The notes: generated from the letters alone by a model not told the origin. Shown: positions 1 to 7,045, counted from the stretch's first letter. The stretch is 18,530 nucleotides of DNA from JBBSTY01 sp038235385 (GCA_038235385.1 JBBSTY010000081.1:1-18530); one strand, 5' to 3'. A program made the numbers and translations.

Positions 1-141
<141 letters not shown>

Positions 142-430
142 AATCTCGGACCCGTTCGGCGTGCCACCGGCGAACCGGCGACTCGTCGTTCGAGCCTTCG
201 AAATGTGGAGAGCCGGCGTCGAGGGACCAACCTCGGCGCTGACTCACACCCGGTTCTGGCGAGACCCGGGTGTTGATGGACACCGGTCACGAGCTGGGTA
301 GCTCTTGACCGGATGCTCAATGAATTGATGAGACAATCACTCGCGTACTGAACATCCTCCGCCCGAGGGCGGTGGTCGGATGGACAGCCGTAGCGGTGAT
401 CGCCCGCATTGGCTTTTTTCGTCCTCTCTT

Positions 431-445
431 CTGTTTTCAAGGAGC
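431..445 (-). promoter_or_regulatory. rrn boxA antitermination element
   Basis: Minus-strand sequence GCTCCTTGAAAACAG matches the boxA type of rRNA leaders (TGCTCTTTGAAAAC in Bacillus, similar forms in actinobacteria). boxA RNA binds NusB/S10 and lets RNA polymerase read through the untranslated rRNA operon without Rho termination. It lies 6 nt after a boxB-like hairpin in the usual boxB-boxA order and about 290 nt before 16S. Confidence 0.75.
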
Positions 446-451
446 GCCCGA

Positions 452-481
452 GTCGAGAAGGTGCGAACACCTGAACTCGAC
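452..481 (-). promoter_or_regulatory. rrn boxB-like hairpin
   Basis: The minus-strand RNA folds as a two-part stem. The outer part is GTCGAG/CTCGAC (6 bp, 476-481 with 452-457). An asymmetric TTC/T internal loop follows, then an inner AGGTG/CACCT stem (5 bp) capped by a UUCG tetraloop. Position and form match boxB of rRNA antitermination leaders, directly before boxA. Confidence 0.7.
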
Positions 482-583
482 CTGCTCTCGATACGCGCCA
501 GCATCGCTGGGCCTACCGGGTTCCGCCTCACCTGCTTGCCCGTACGCACAATGCGTGTGGGCTGCGGTTTGAAGCGGAGTGCC

Positions 584-612
584 AATGTAGTTGAGTGCGG
601 CGGTGGCGTCAA
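584..612 (-). promoter_or_regulatory. rrn promoter P3 (16S-proximal)
   Basis: The -35 box is TTGACG (612-607), then a 17-bp spacer, then the -10 box TACATT (589-584). Predicted transcription start is about 577. The sequence after the -10 box, GGCACTCCGCTTC, resembles that after P1 and P2. This is the best-placed promoter for the rRNA leader. Confidence 0.75.
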
Positions 613-682
613 GCCCGGGGGCCTGTGCCATCTGTCGCACGCTACGGTGGCGTGCCGTCCCTGGGGAGCGGAGCGATTGCCA

Positions 683-704
683 CTCGATCCGTTGCGGGAT
701 CGAG
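683..704 (-). other. Perfect 8-bp hairpin between rrn promoters P2 and P3
   Basis: CTCGATCC (683-690) and GGATCGAG (697-704) form a perfect 8-bp stem with a 6-nt loop, in transcripts from P1 and P2 but not P3. No U-tract follows, so it is not a classical intrinsic terminator. It could be a processing site, or simply block readthrough from upstream starts. Confidence 0.5.
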
Positions 705-742
705 CCGGACGCTCTCGCACCCGTGTTCAGGAGCGGAGTAGC

Positions 743-772
743 AACCTAGCGAGTCCGTGGGCCGGAAGTCAA
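743..772 (-). promoter_or_regulatory. rrn promoter P2 (middle)
   Basis: The -35 box is TTGACT (772-767), then an 18-bp spacer, then the -10 box TAGGTT (748-743). The downstream stretch GCTACTCCGCTCC resembles those of P1 and P3. It lies 79 bp downstream of P1 and 159 bp upstream of P3 (-10 to -10). Confidence 0.7.
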
Positions 773-821
773 ACCGAGGTCTGGCCGGCTGGCCCATGTC
801 GTCGCCGTGAAGCGAAGCGCC

Positions 822-850
822 AACCTACCGCTGGGCTCGGGACGGGTCAA
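822..850 (-). promoter_or_regulatory. rrn promoter P1 (distal)
   Basis: The -35 box is TTGACC (850-845), then a 17-bp spacer, then the -10 box TAGGTT (827-822). The downstream stretch GGCGCTTCGCTTC resembles those of P2 and P3. It starts just beyond the hairpins that follow tyrS, consistent with an independent rRNA transcription unit. Confidence 0.7.
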
Positions 851-863
851 TTCGATCGCACCT

Positions 864-899
864 GCACCGGTGGGCGGCGACGTCAGCGTCGGCCGGTGC
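864..899 (-). terminator. Terminator-like hairpin downstream of tyrS
   Basis: GCACCGG (864-870) pairs with CCGGTGC (893-899), enclosing a second stem CGACG/CGTCG with a CTGA-type loop. It is GC-rich, lies 36 nt after the tyrS stop and directly before rrn P1. There is no U-tract, which is common for actinobacterial terminators. The likely role is to separate tyrS from the rRNA operon. Confidence 0.5.
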
Positions 900-901
900 A
901 C

Positions 902-923
902 GCCCGGGAGTCCCGCCCCGGGC
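902..923 (-). terminator. Second hairpin after tyrS stop codon
   Basis: GCCCGGG (902-908) pairs with CCCGGGC (917-923), a perfect 7-bp stem with an 8-nt loop, beginning 12 nt after the tyrS stop. With the larger hairpin at 864-899 it forms a two-stem end to the tyrS transcript. No U-run is present. Confidence 0.45.
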
Positions 924-934
924 GGTGGGCAACG

Positions 935-2215
935 TCAGCTCCCGACGAGGAGGTGACGGGTCTTCTTGCCCCGGCGCAACAAGACGTAGCGGCCGTGGCG
1001 GACATCGCCGGCGTCCAGACGCCGACCGGGCTCGGCGGCCACGTCGTTGACGTACAACCCGCCCCCTTCGATCGTGCGCCGGGCGGCGCCCTTCGAGGGC
1101 TCCAGGCCGATCCGCACGACGAGCTCGACCAGGTCGGTACCGGGGAGCGAGGCGACCGCCACCTCGCTGGTCGGGAGCTCGGTGGCCAGGAGGGCGAAGT
1201 CGGCCTCCGAGAGCGAATCGGTGGCCTGGGTGAAGCTCTCGCTGGCCGAGATCGCTTCGCGGGTGGCCGGCTCGCCGTGGAGGAAGGTGGTGAGCTCCGT
1301 CGCGAGGCGGCGCTGCGCGCGGCGATGTTCGGGTGCCCGGCTGTGCTCGTGCATGATCTGGTCGATCTCGTCCACCGGGAGCAGCGTGAGCTGGAGGAGG
1401 AAGCGGCGCGCATCGGCGTCGTCGACGTTCACGAAGTACTGGTAGAGCTCGTAGGGCGAGGTGCGCTGCGGATCGAGCCACACCGATGTCCCGGCGACCG
1501 ACTTGCCGAACTTCTGCCCGTCGGAACGGGTGATCAGGGGGAAGGTGAGGCCGAACACCGAGCGCGCCTCTCGGCGGCGGATCAGATCGATCCCCGCGGT
1601 GATGTTGCCCCACTGGTCCGAGCCACCGATCTGCATCTCGCAGCCCAGCTCGGTGCTGAGCCACCAGAAGTCGTTCGCCTGCAGGAGCATGTAGCTGAAC
1701 TCGGTGAAGGAGATGCCGTGCTCGCTCTGGACGCGCGACTTGACCGAGTCCTTGGCCAGCATCTGGTTCACCGTGACGTGCTTGCCGACGTCGCGCAGGA
1801 AGTCGAGCACCGTGAGGCCCTCGGTCCAGTCACGGTTGTCCACGAGCCGCGCCGGGTTGGGGCGGTCGGTGAACTCGAGCACCTGGGCGAGCTGGGGCCG
1901 GATCCCCGCCAGGTTGGCGTCGAGCGTCGCCGCATCGAGGAGGTTGCGCTCCGAGGATCGTCCGCCCGGATCGCCGATCATCCCCGTCGCACCCCCGGCG
2001 AGCGCGATCGGGTGGTGGCCGGCGTCCTGGAACCGGCGGAGCGTGAGCAACGGCACCAGGTGTCCGATGTGCAGCGTCGGACCGGTCGGGTCGAAGCCTG
2101 AGTAGACGGTGATCGGTCCGGCGTCGAGTCGTGCGATCAGCTCGTCCAGGTCGGTGCTGTCGTGCACCAGGCCCCGTGCCTGCAGGTCGTCGATGAGAGC
2201 CTGTCCGTCCACCAT
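935..2215 (-). CDS. tyrS: Tyrosine--tRNA ligase
   Basis: This 426-residue class I aminoacyl-tRNA synthetase charges tRNA-Tyr with tyrosine in the cytoplasm. Visible landmarks are the tyrosine-pocket start VYSGFDPTGPTLHIGH with the HIGH motif at residues 49-52, the GGATGMIGDPGGRSSER stretch at 74-90, MQIGGSDQWGNI near 194-205, and KFGKS at 235-239 (the KMSKS equivalent in bacterial TyrS). A C-terminal S4-type RNA-binding domain (about 360-426, VVRIGLEPSKGAARRTIEGGG) binds the tRNA. The length is normal for the family. The start is ATG at 2215, one base after GGAGG. The next codon is GTG at 2212, with better Shine-Dalgarno spacing, so the true start may be one codon later. The gene sits directly upstream of the rRNA promoters and reads the same way. 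I see no T-box leader. Confidence 0.97.
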   Translation of the reverse strand: MVDGQALIDDLQARGLVHDSTDLDELIARLDAGPITVYSGFDPTGPTLHIGHLVPLLTLRRFQDAGHHPIALAGGATGMIGDPGGRSSERNLLDAATLDANLAGIRPQLAQVLEFTDRPNPARLVDNRDWTEGLTVLDFLRDVGKHVTVNQMLAKDSVKSRVQSEHGISFTEFSYMLLQANDFWWLSTELGCEMQIGGSDQWGNITAGIDLIRRREARSVFGLTFPLITRSDGQKFGKSVAGTSVWLDPQRTSPYELYQYFVNVDDADARRFLLQLTLLPVDEIDQIMHEHSRAPEHRRAQRRLATELTTFLHGEPATREAISASESFTQATDSLSEADFALLATELPTSEVAVASLPGTDLVELVVRIGLEPSKGAARRTIEGGGLYVNDVAAEPGRRLDAGDVRHGRYVLLRRGKKTRHLLVGS

Positions 2216-2413
2216 GCCTCCGCACCTCGTGCCGGGCGCGCCCCGGCTCGTCGCTCCCCCGCGTCGAGTCGACGCACGGTACCGGGCAGTCTTGCTCGCG
2301 GTGCACCGAGAGTCCCATCCGATCACCGACCGGCGAGACGACGTCCTGGCGCCCCGGCTGCGACGCCCCGGCCGCGACGGCTGATCCCGCCGGCGCCCGG
2401 CGCACCGCCGGTT

Positions 2414-2428
2414 GGTCCCGGTGGGACC
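2414..2428 (+). other. Hairpin upstream of the plus-strand membrane protein gene
   Basis: GGTCCC (2414-2419) and GGGACC (2423-2428) form a perfect 6-bp stem with loop GGT. It can be extended by CACCG (2403-2407) pairing with CGGTG (2431-2435). It ends 13-20 nt before the GTG start of the following gene, so it could affect its translation, or act in the opposite direction in the tyrS upstream region. Function unknown. Confidence 0.4.
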
Positions 2429-2448
2429 GACGGTGCCACAGTGGAGCC

Positions 2449-3006
2449 GTGGTCACCCCGTACGCGTCGCCCCCCGCGGCCGACCGAGAGATCGAACCGC
2501 GGTCGCCCTGGACGCTGATCGGACGCGCGACCGTCGTCGTCCTCGCGCTGAGCCTCACCGCCATGTGGGTCTACGCGTTCTTCGGCGATCACGGCGTGCC
2601 CGGGCGGCTCGAGAACCCGACGTTCCCCGCGCTCGCCGAGCCCGTCTGCGAGGCGACGATGGGGCGCATCGACCAACTCCCCCGGGCCGACCAGACGCCC
2701 ACGGCCGACGAACGAGCCGACGTGGTCGACCAGGGAAGCGACGATCTCGACGCCATGCTCACCGAGCTCCAGCGCCTGGTGCCCCCGGGCCAGGCCGAGA
2801 CCGAGCCGGTCAACCAGTGGCTCGCCGACTGGCGGACCTACGTCCATGATCGGCGCGACTACACCACCGAGCTGCGGGTCGATCCCATGACCCGGTTCGC
2901 GGTCACCCAGAGCGACCGCGACAACCGACAGGTCACCGGCGCCCTCGATCGCTTCGCGGCGATCAACGGGATGGCGGCGTGCAGCATCCCCGACGACCTG
3001 TCCTGA
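2449..3006 (+). CDS. Membrane-anchored protein of unknown function
   Basis: I do not recognise a family for this 185-residue protein. It has a short cytoplasmic start (residues 1-21, Pro and charge rich), one hydrophobic helix at about 22-45 (WTLIGRATVVVLALSLTAMW) and a hydrophilic remainder of about 140 residues. The remainder is rich in Asp, Glu and Arg and is probably outside the membrane. Two cysteines in it, C67 and C178, could form a disulfide linking the two ends of the domain. No catalytic motif is visible. The start is GTG at 2449 with GGAG only two bases upstream, so the start is uncertain. It is the only plus-strand gene here, divergent from tyrS and convergent with the Nudix gene. 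Codon composition matches its neighbours. Confidence 0.8.
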   Translation: MVTPYASPPAADREIEPRSPWTLIGRATVVVLALSLTAMWVYAFFGDHGVPGRLENPTFPALAEPVCEATMGRIDQLPRADQTPTADERADVVDQGSDDLDAMLTELQRLVPPGQAETEPVNQWLADWRTYVHDRRDYTTELRVDPMTRFAVTQSDRDNRQVTGALDRFAAINGMAACSIPDDLS

Positions 3007-3084
3007 CGGCCGGCGTCAGCCAGCCGATCGCGGTCGCCCGGACGTTCGGTCCTGCGCGGTCGTGAGGGGAACGTCGGCTTCGTC

Positions 3085-3735
3085 TCAACCCCGCGAGCGG
3101 GCCCGGGCGAAGGCAGCCGCGGCCAAGCGGTGCAGGCCGGGGTCGAGATCCAGGTTCGCCAGATCGGCGGCCGGAACCCACCGAAGCCCCTCGGACTCGT
3201 GGTTTCCCACGACCACCGCGTCGCGCGGCGCGACGACGAGGAACCGGACATCGAGGTGGCGATGCGCGGGTTCGCTCCGAGCGGGGATCTCGTGGATGTC
3301 GAGATCGACCGGCTCGGGATCGATCAGCAACCCTTCGATGCCGGTCTCCTCGGTGGCCTCGCGCAGCGCGACGCCGGCGAGGTTGGCATCGCCGTCGGCA
3401 TGGCCGCCGGGCTGGAGCCAGCGCTGGAGCTTGCGGTGGAACAGCAACAGGCAGCGCTCGGCATCGGCGTCGACCACGAACGCCGAACCGGTGAAGTGCC
3501 CGGACAGGCACGTGCGGACGAGCGCATCCTCGTGCGCAGAGGCGAACGCCTCCATCTCGGCGCGGTAGCCACCGTCGTCGACCGGATGCCCCGGGAGGAC
3601 CCGACGGCGCTCGGAGCCGTCCGCATCCGGCCCGGCACCGCCTTCGGGATCCACGCTGCGCAGGAGCGCGACGACGTCGGCGAGGTCGGACGACGCGCGC
3701 AGCGCAGGCGCATCGGCGGCGAGGAGCACGCTCAC
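3085..3735 (-). CDS. Nudix hydrolase
   Basis: This 216-residue protein belongs to the Nudix family, which cleaves nucleoside diphosphates linked to another moiety. The box spans residues 111-133: G111, then A117 where the consensus has Glu, then R125-E126 and E129-E130, ending G132-I133 (ALREATEETGI). The main metal-binding Glu cluster is therefore intact, and only the first Glu of the consensus is replaced, within a GGHADGD segment. The substrate cannot be told from sequence. The start is GTG at 3735 with GGGGAGG nine bases upstream. It overlaps the stop of the DNA glycosylase gene by four bases (GTGA), so translation is probably coupled. It converges with the plus-strand gene across 78 bp with no clear terminator. 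Confidence 0.9.
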   Translation of the reverse strand: MSVLLAADAPALRASSDLADVVALLRSVDPEGGAGPDADGSERRRVLPGHPVDDGGYRAEMEAFASAHEDALVRTCLSGHFTGSAFVVDADAERCLLLFHRKLQRWLQPGGHADGDANLAGVALREATEETGIEGLLIDPEPVDLDIHEIPARSEPAHRHLDVRFLVVAPRDAVVVGNHESEGLRWVPAADLANLDLDPGLHRLAAAAFARARSRG

Positions 3736-4409
3736 GGTGGCGTGCCTCCCCGCCCGTCGGACGTCCGCGGGATGTCGCGGATCCCGGCTCCCGGCCGGCG
3801 GGGACGAGTGGCCCGGCTGCTCGACACGTACGGATCGTCGGCGACGAACCACCGCCACTCGTGCTCCATGCCGGCGGAGATGCCGATCCTCGTGGTCACG
3901 ACCGGAGCGACCGGCGGTGGCGTGCCGTCGTCGAACAGCTGCACTCCCTGGTCGCCGGTGGTCACGTCGGCCCCGTCGTACGCTCCGTCGATGCCGAGCG
4001 CCTGACAGAGCTTGGCCGGACCGTTCGTGAGGTCGCGGTCGCGGCGTGCGGCCAACCGACGGGAGCGCATGACCTCGACCCCGTGAACGGGTGCGAGCGC
4101 CCGCAGCAGGACGGCCGAGGCGGTCCCCTCCGGGCCGCACACGATGTTGGCGCACCAGTGCATCCCGTAGGTGAAGTACACGTAGAGGTGTCCGGCCGGG
4201 CCGAACATCACCGCCGTTCGACGGGTCTCACCCCGGAAGGCGTGGCTGGCGGGATCTTCGGATCCGGCGTAGGCCTCCACCTCGACGATGCGCCCGGCGG
4301 TGTCGCCGTGCACCAGCACCTTGTTGAGCAGGGCGGGAGCGACGGCACGCCCGTCGCCGGCCAGCGCCGATCGCTCGACAGGACGCCACATCGTGGACGC
4401 GTCGCTCAT
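3732..4409 (-). CDS. mpg: 3-methyladenine DNA glycosylase (AAG/MPG family)
   Basis: This 225-residue protein matches the AAG/MPG family, which removes alkylated and deaminated purines from DNA in base-excision repair. Visible motifs are GRIVEVEAYAGSEDPASHAF at about 40-58, in which E45 corresponds to the catalytic Glu of human AAG; MFGPAGHLYVYFTYGMHWCAN at about 68-88; LLRALAP at about 101-107; and TNGPAKLCQALGID. The length is normal for a bacterial homologue. The Arg- and Pro-rich C-terminal 25 residues run past the usual domain end. The ATG start lies nine bases after the argH stop, and the 3' end overlaps the Nudix gene by four bases, so it appears to be carried on the arg transcript. No strong Shine-Dalgarno sequence is visible, which fits coupling to argH. 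Confidence 0.94.
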   Translation of the reverse strand: MSDASTMWRPVERSALAGDGRAVAPALLNKVLVHGDTAGRIVEVEAYAGSEDPASHAFRGETRRTAVMFGPAGHLYVYFTYGMHWCANIVCGPEGTASAVLLRALAPVHGVEVMRSRRLAARRDRDLTNGPAKLCQALGIDGAYDGADVTTGDQGVQLFDDGTPPPVAPVVTTRIGISAGMEHEWRWFVADDPYVSSSRATRPRRPGAGIRDIPRTSDGRGGTPP

Positions 4410-4418
4410 CGGCGCCCG

Positions 4419-5801
4419 TCAGCCGGCGAGTCGGGCACGGTCGAGCGACATGCGGTCGATGAAGCGGACGCGCTGGGCGTCGAACGGCACCGGCCCGGCG
4501 CCACCCGGTGTCGTGCGCCGCGTCACGGCGACGCCGGGGCCGAGCAACGCGACGGAATCGGGCCCGAAGGCCTCGTGGGCGGCGACCAGATCGGCGAGCG
4601 ATGCGTCGGTGGTGAGCGACTCGCGCACCAGCGACCCGACGATGGCGTGCGCCTCCCGGAACGGTGTCCCACCGGCGACGAGGTGCTCGGCGAGGTCGGT
4701 GGCCGAACTGGCCGGGGCATCGGCCGCAGCCGCCATCGCCTCGGGATCGAACGTGCAGGTCGCGAGCAGACCGCTCATCGCCGACAGGGCCAGGACGATC
4801 TGGTCGAGGCTGTCGAACAGGGGCTCCTTGTCCTCCTGGAGGTCGCGGTTGTAGGCGAGGGGTAGTCCCTTGAGGGTGGCGAGCAGCCCGGTGAGGTTGC
4901 CGATGAAGCGACCGCTCTTGGCTCGGGTGAGCTCGGCGATGTCGGGGTTCTTCTTCTGCGGGAGCATCGAGCTGCCGGTGGCGTACTCGTCGGCGAGCCG
5001 CACGAACCCGAACTCGTCGGTGGACCAGAGCACCACCTCCTCGCCGATCCGCGACAGGTGCACCCCCAGCAGCGCGATCGCGAACAGGGACTCGGCGACG
5101 AAGTCGCGATCGCCCACGGCGTCGAGCGAGTTGTCGAACACATCGGCGAAGCCCAGGTCGGCGGCCACACCGGCCGGATCGAGAGCGAGCGACGATCCGG
5201 CCAGCGCGCCGGCGCCGAGCGGCGAGACGTCGAGACGGCGGCGGGTGTCGAGCAGACGATCGATGTCGCGGGCCAACGCCCATGCGTGCGCGAGGAGGTG
5301 GTGCGCCAGCAGCACGGGCTGGGCACGTTGGAGGTGGGTGTACCCCGGCAGGTAGGTGTCGCCGGCCGCGATCGCCTGATCGAGCAGCACCTGTTGCAGA
5401 TCGAGCACGCGTGCGGCGACCTCGGTCAGCGCTCGCTTGGTGTAGAGGCGGAGATCGGTGGCGACCTGATCGTTGCGGCTGCGTCCGGTGTGCAGCTTGG
5501 CGCCGGCCGGACCGGCCAGATCGGTCACTCGGCGCTCGACGGCCGTGTGGATGTCCTCGTCGCTCGGCACGAACTCGAACGACCCGTCGGCCAGCTCACC
5601 CTCGACCGCATCCAGGGCCGCGAGCACGGCCACGACCTCGTCCCCGGCCATCACGCCGGCGCGAGCGAGGCCGCGCACATGAGCCCGGGACCCGGCGATG
5701 TCGTCGGGAGCCAGACGTCGGTCGTACGGGAGGCTGACGGTGAACGCCATCAGCTCATCCGCTGGGCCACCCTCGAAACGGCCGTGCCACAGGGTGCTCA
5801 C
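4419..5801 (-). CDS. argH: Argininosuccinate lyase
   Basis: This 460-residue enzyme of the fumarase/aspartase superfamily splits argininosuccinate into arginine and fumarate, the last step of arginine synthesis. Seen motifs are LWHGRFEGGPADELM at the N-terminus, HTGRSRNDQ at 104-112, the YTHLQRAQP segment at 154-162 and the superfamily signature GSSMLPQKKNPD at 276-287, which carries the catalytic Ser loop. Length is typical. The start is GTG at 5801, because the family N-terminus begins right there and argG stops only four bases upstream; a longer reading would run into argG. argG and argH are thus a tight pair, probably translationally coupled. Confidence 0.97.
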   Translation of the reverse strand: MSTLWHGRFEGGPADELMAFTVSLPYDRRLAPDDIAGSRAHVRGLARAGVMAGDEVVAVLAALDAVEGELADGSFEFVPSDEDIHTAVERRVTDLAGPAGAKLHTGRSRNDQVATDLRLYTKRALTEVAARVLDLQQVLLDQAIAAGDTYLPGYTHLQRAQPVLLAHHLLAHAWALARDIDRLLDTRRRLDVSPLGAGALAGSSLALDPAGVAADLGFADVFDNSLDAVGDRDFVAESLFAIALLGVHLSRIGEEVVLWSTDEFGFVRLADEYATGSSMLPQKKNPDIAELTRAKSGRFIGNLTGLLATLKGLPLAYNRDLQEDKEPLFDSLDQIVLALSAMSGLLATCTFDPEAMAAAADAPASSATDLAEHLVAGGTPFREAHAIVGSLVRESLTTDASLADLVAAHEAFGPDSVALLGPGVAVTRRTTPGGAGPVPFDAQRVRFIDRMSLDRARLAG

Positions 5802-5805
5802 CTGA

Positions 5806-7002
5806 TCAGTCCTGGACCTTCTGGCTCTGACGGGCCGCCCAGGTCTGCACACCGAGGCCCCAGAGGCGCACGAAGCCCTCGGAGTCCTCGTGGTTGAAGC
5901 TGTCGGCCGCGTCGTAGGTGGCGAGGCTGTAGTCGTAGAGGCTGTCGTCGCTGCGACGCCCGACCACGTAGCACCGGTTCGGTTCGAGCCGCAGCCGGAC
6001 CTCGCCGTTGACGTAGCGCTGCGACGAATCGATGAACGCGTCGAGGGCCTCCTTGAGCGGCGAGAACCAGAGGCCGTCGTAGACGAGCTCGGCGTACCGG
6101 TGCTCGAGGGCGATCTTCTCCCGCTGCATGTCGCGCTCGAGGCAGATGCCCTCGAGATCGCGGTGAGCGGTGATCAGCGCGAGGGCGCCGGGCGCCTCGT
6201 AGGTCTCCCGGCTCTTGATGCCGACCCGCCGGTTCTCGACCATGTCGAGCCGTCCGAAGCCGTAGGCACCGACCACGGTGTTGAGCTGGGAGACGAGGTC
6301 GGCCATCGACAGCGCCTGGCCATCGAGCGCGACCGGCAGGCCCCGGTCGAACGAGATGGTGATCTCGCTCGGCTCGGTGGCGGTGAGTCGGGTCATCTCC
6401 CAGACGCCGTCGGGGGGCTGGGCCCACGGATCCTCCATCTCACCGCACTCGATGGCGCGGCCCCAGAGGTTGTCGTCGATCGAGTAGATCTTGGCCTTGG
6501 TGGCGGTCAGCGGGATGCCGAACCGCTCGGCGTAGTGGATCGAGTCCTCTCGCGTCATGCCCCACACCCGAACCGGGGCGACGCACTCGAGATCCGGAGC
6601 AAGTGCTCGCGTGGCCACCTCGAACCGCACCTGGTCGTTGCCCTTGCCGGTGCAGCCGTGGGCGACGCCGTCGGCACCGAAGTGGCGGGCCGCTTCGACG
6701 AGGTGCTTGACGATCACGGGTCGCGAGAGCGCCGACACGAGCGGGTACTGGTTCTCGTAGAGGGCGTTCGCCTTGAGGGCCGGGCCGCAGTAGTCGCGGG
6801 CGAACTCCTCGCGGCAGTCGACCACGATGGCCTCGATCGCACCCGCACCCCGGGCCCGATCGGTGATCGCGTCCCAGTCGCCGCCCTGGCCCACGTCGCA
6901 TGCGACCGTGATGACCTCGACGCCCATCTCCTCGATCATCCAGCGGACGGCCACCGAGGTGTCGAGACCGCCGCTGTACGCGAGGACGACGCGCTTAGCC
7001 AT
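5806..7002 (-). CDS. argG: Argininosuccinate synthase
   Basis: This 398-residue enzyme joins citrulline and aspartate with ATP to make argininosuccinate. The N-terminal ATP pyrophosphatase loop AYSGGLDTSVA is at residues 8-18, and HGCTGKGNDQVRFE near residues 117-130 is a further family hallmark. The length matches the short bacterial (type 1) enzymes. The ATG start at 7002 has only a weak purine stretch upstream (AGAAAG, about 12 nt away). A gap of 108 bp, holding a tight hairpin, separates it from argR, the only real gap inside the arg cluster. argH follows four bases after the stop. Confidence 0.97.
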   Translation of the reverse strand: MAKRVVLAYSGGLDTSVAVRWMIEEMGVEVITVACDVGQGGDWDAITDRARGAGAIEAIVVDCREEFARDYCGPALKANALYENQYPLVSALSRPVIVKHLVEAARHFGADGVAHGCTGKGNDQVRFEVATRALAPDLECVAPVRVWGMTREDSIHYAERFGIPLTATKAKIYSIDDNLWGRAIECGEMEDPWAQPPDGVWEMTRLTATEPSEITISFDRGLPVALDGQALSMADLVSQLNTVVGAYGFGRLDMVENRRVGIKSRETYEAPGALALITAHRDLEGICLERDMQREKIALEHRYAELVYDGLWFSPLKEALDAFIDSSQRYVNGEVRLRLEPNRCYVVGRRSDDSLYDYSLATYDAADSFNHEDSEGFVRLWGLGVQTWAARQSQKVQD

Positions 7003-7024
7003 GACGTGACCAACTTTCTGCTCG

Positions 7025-7045
7025 TCCGGAGCGATCCGCTCCGGA
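7025..7045 (-). other. Perfect 9-bp hairpin in the argR-argG gap
   Basis: TCCGGAGCG (7025-7033) and CGCTCCGGA (7037-7045) form a 9-bp stem with a 3-nt loop, ending 22 nt before the argG ATG. There is no U-tract. It could be a partial terminator, an RNase processing site or a stabiliser that sets argGH expression apart from the upstream arg genes. Confidence 0.55.

Larger units (their letters stand above)
142..577 (-). ncRNA. 16S rRNA leader (pre-rRNA spacer) with processing hairpins
   Basis: This is the transcribed leader between the most proximal rrn promoter (P3) and mature 16S, about 436 nt. It has no plausible gene. It holds a boxB hairpin and boxA element (listed separately) and further stem-loops. 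One pairs 359-363 with 368-372 (CCGCC/GGCGG around a 4-nt loop). Another pairs 247-253 with 266-272 (CACCCGG/CCGGGTG). Stems of this kind are normally partners in pre-16S folding and RNase III cleavage, but the 3' partner lies outside the window, so the cleavage site cannot be located. The upstream end assumes a start about 7 nt after the P3 -10 box. Confidence 0.7.

Noticed and set aside
380..2101. Long plus-strand reading frame (573 codons) opposite tyrS and the rrn promoters
   Set aside because: It is antisense to a certain tyrS gene and crosses the rRNA leader. Its protein looks like random Arg/Glu/Val-rich GC-rich translation with no family motif.
2420..2433. T-box-like sequence GGTGGGACCGACGG near tyrS
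   Set aside because: It resembles the T-box GGTGGNACCGCG, but it is on the plus strand, pointing away from tyrS. It is explained as one arm of a simple hairpin, and no specifier loop or terminator is present.
3007..3084. Bidirectional terminator between the convergent membrane protein and Nudix genes
   Set aside because: Only 4-bp stems can be formed with confidence in these 78 bases, too weak to call a terminator.
3130..4865. Long plus-strand frames opposite the Nudix, mpg and argH genes
   Set aside because: They mirror the third-position GC bias of the true minus-strand genes, and none shows a known motif or ribosome binding site.
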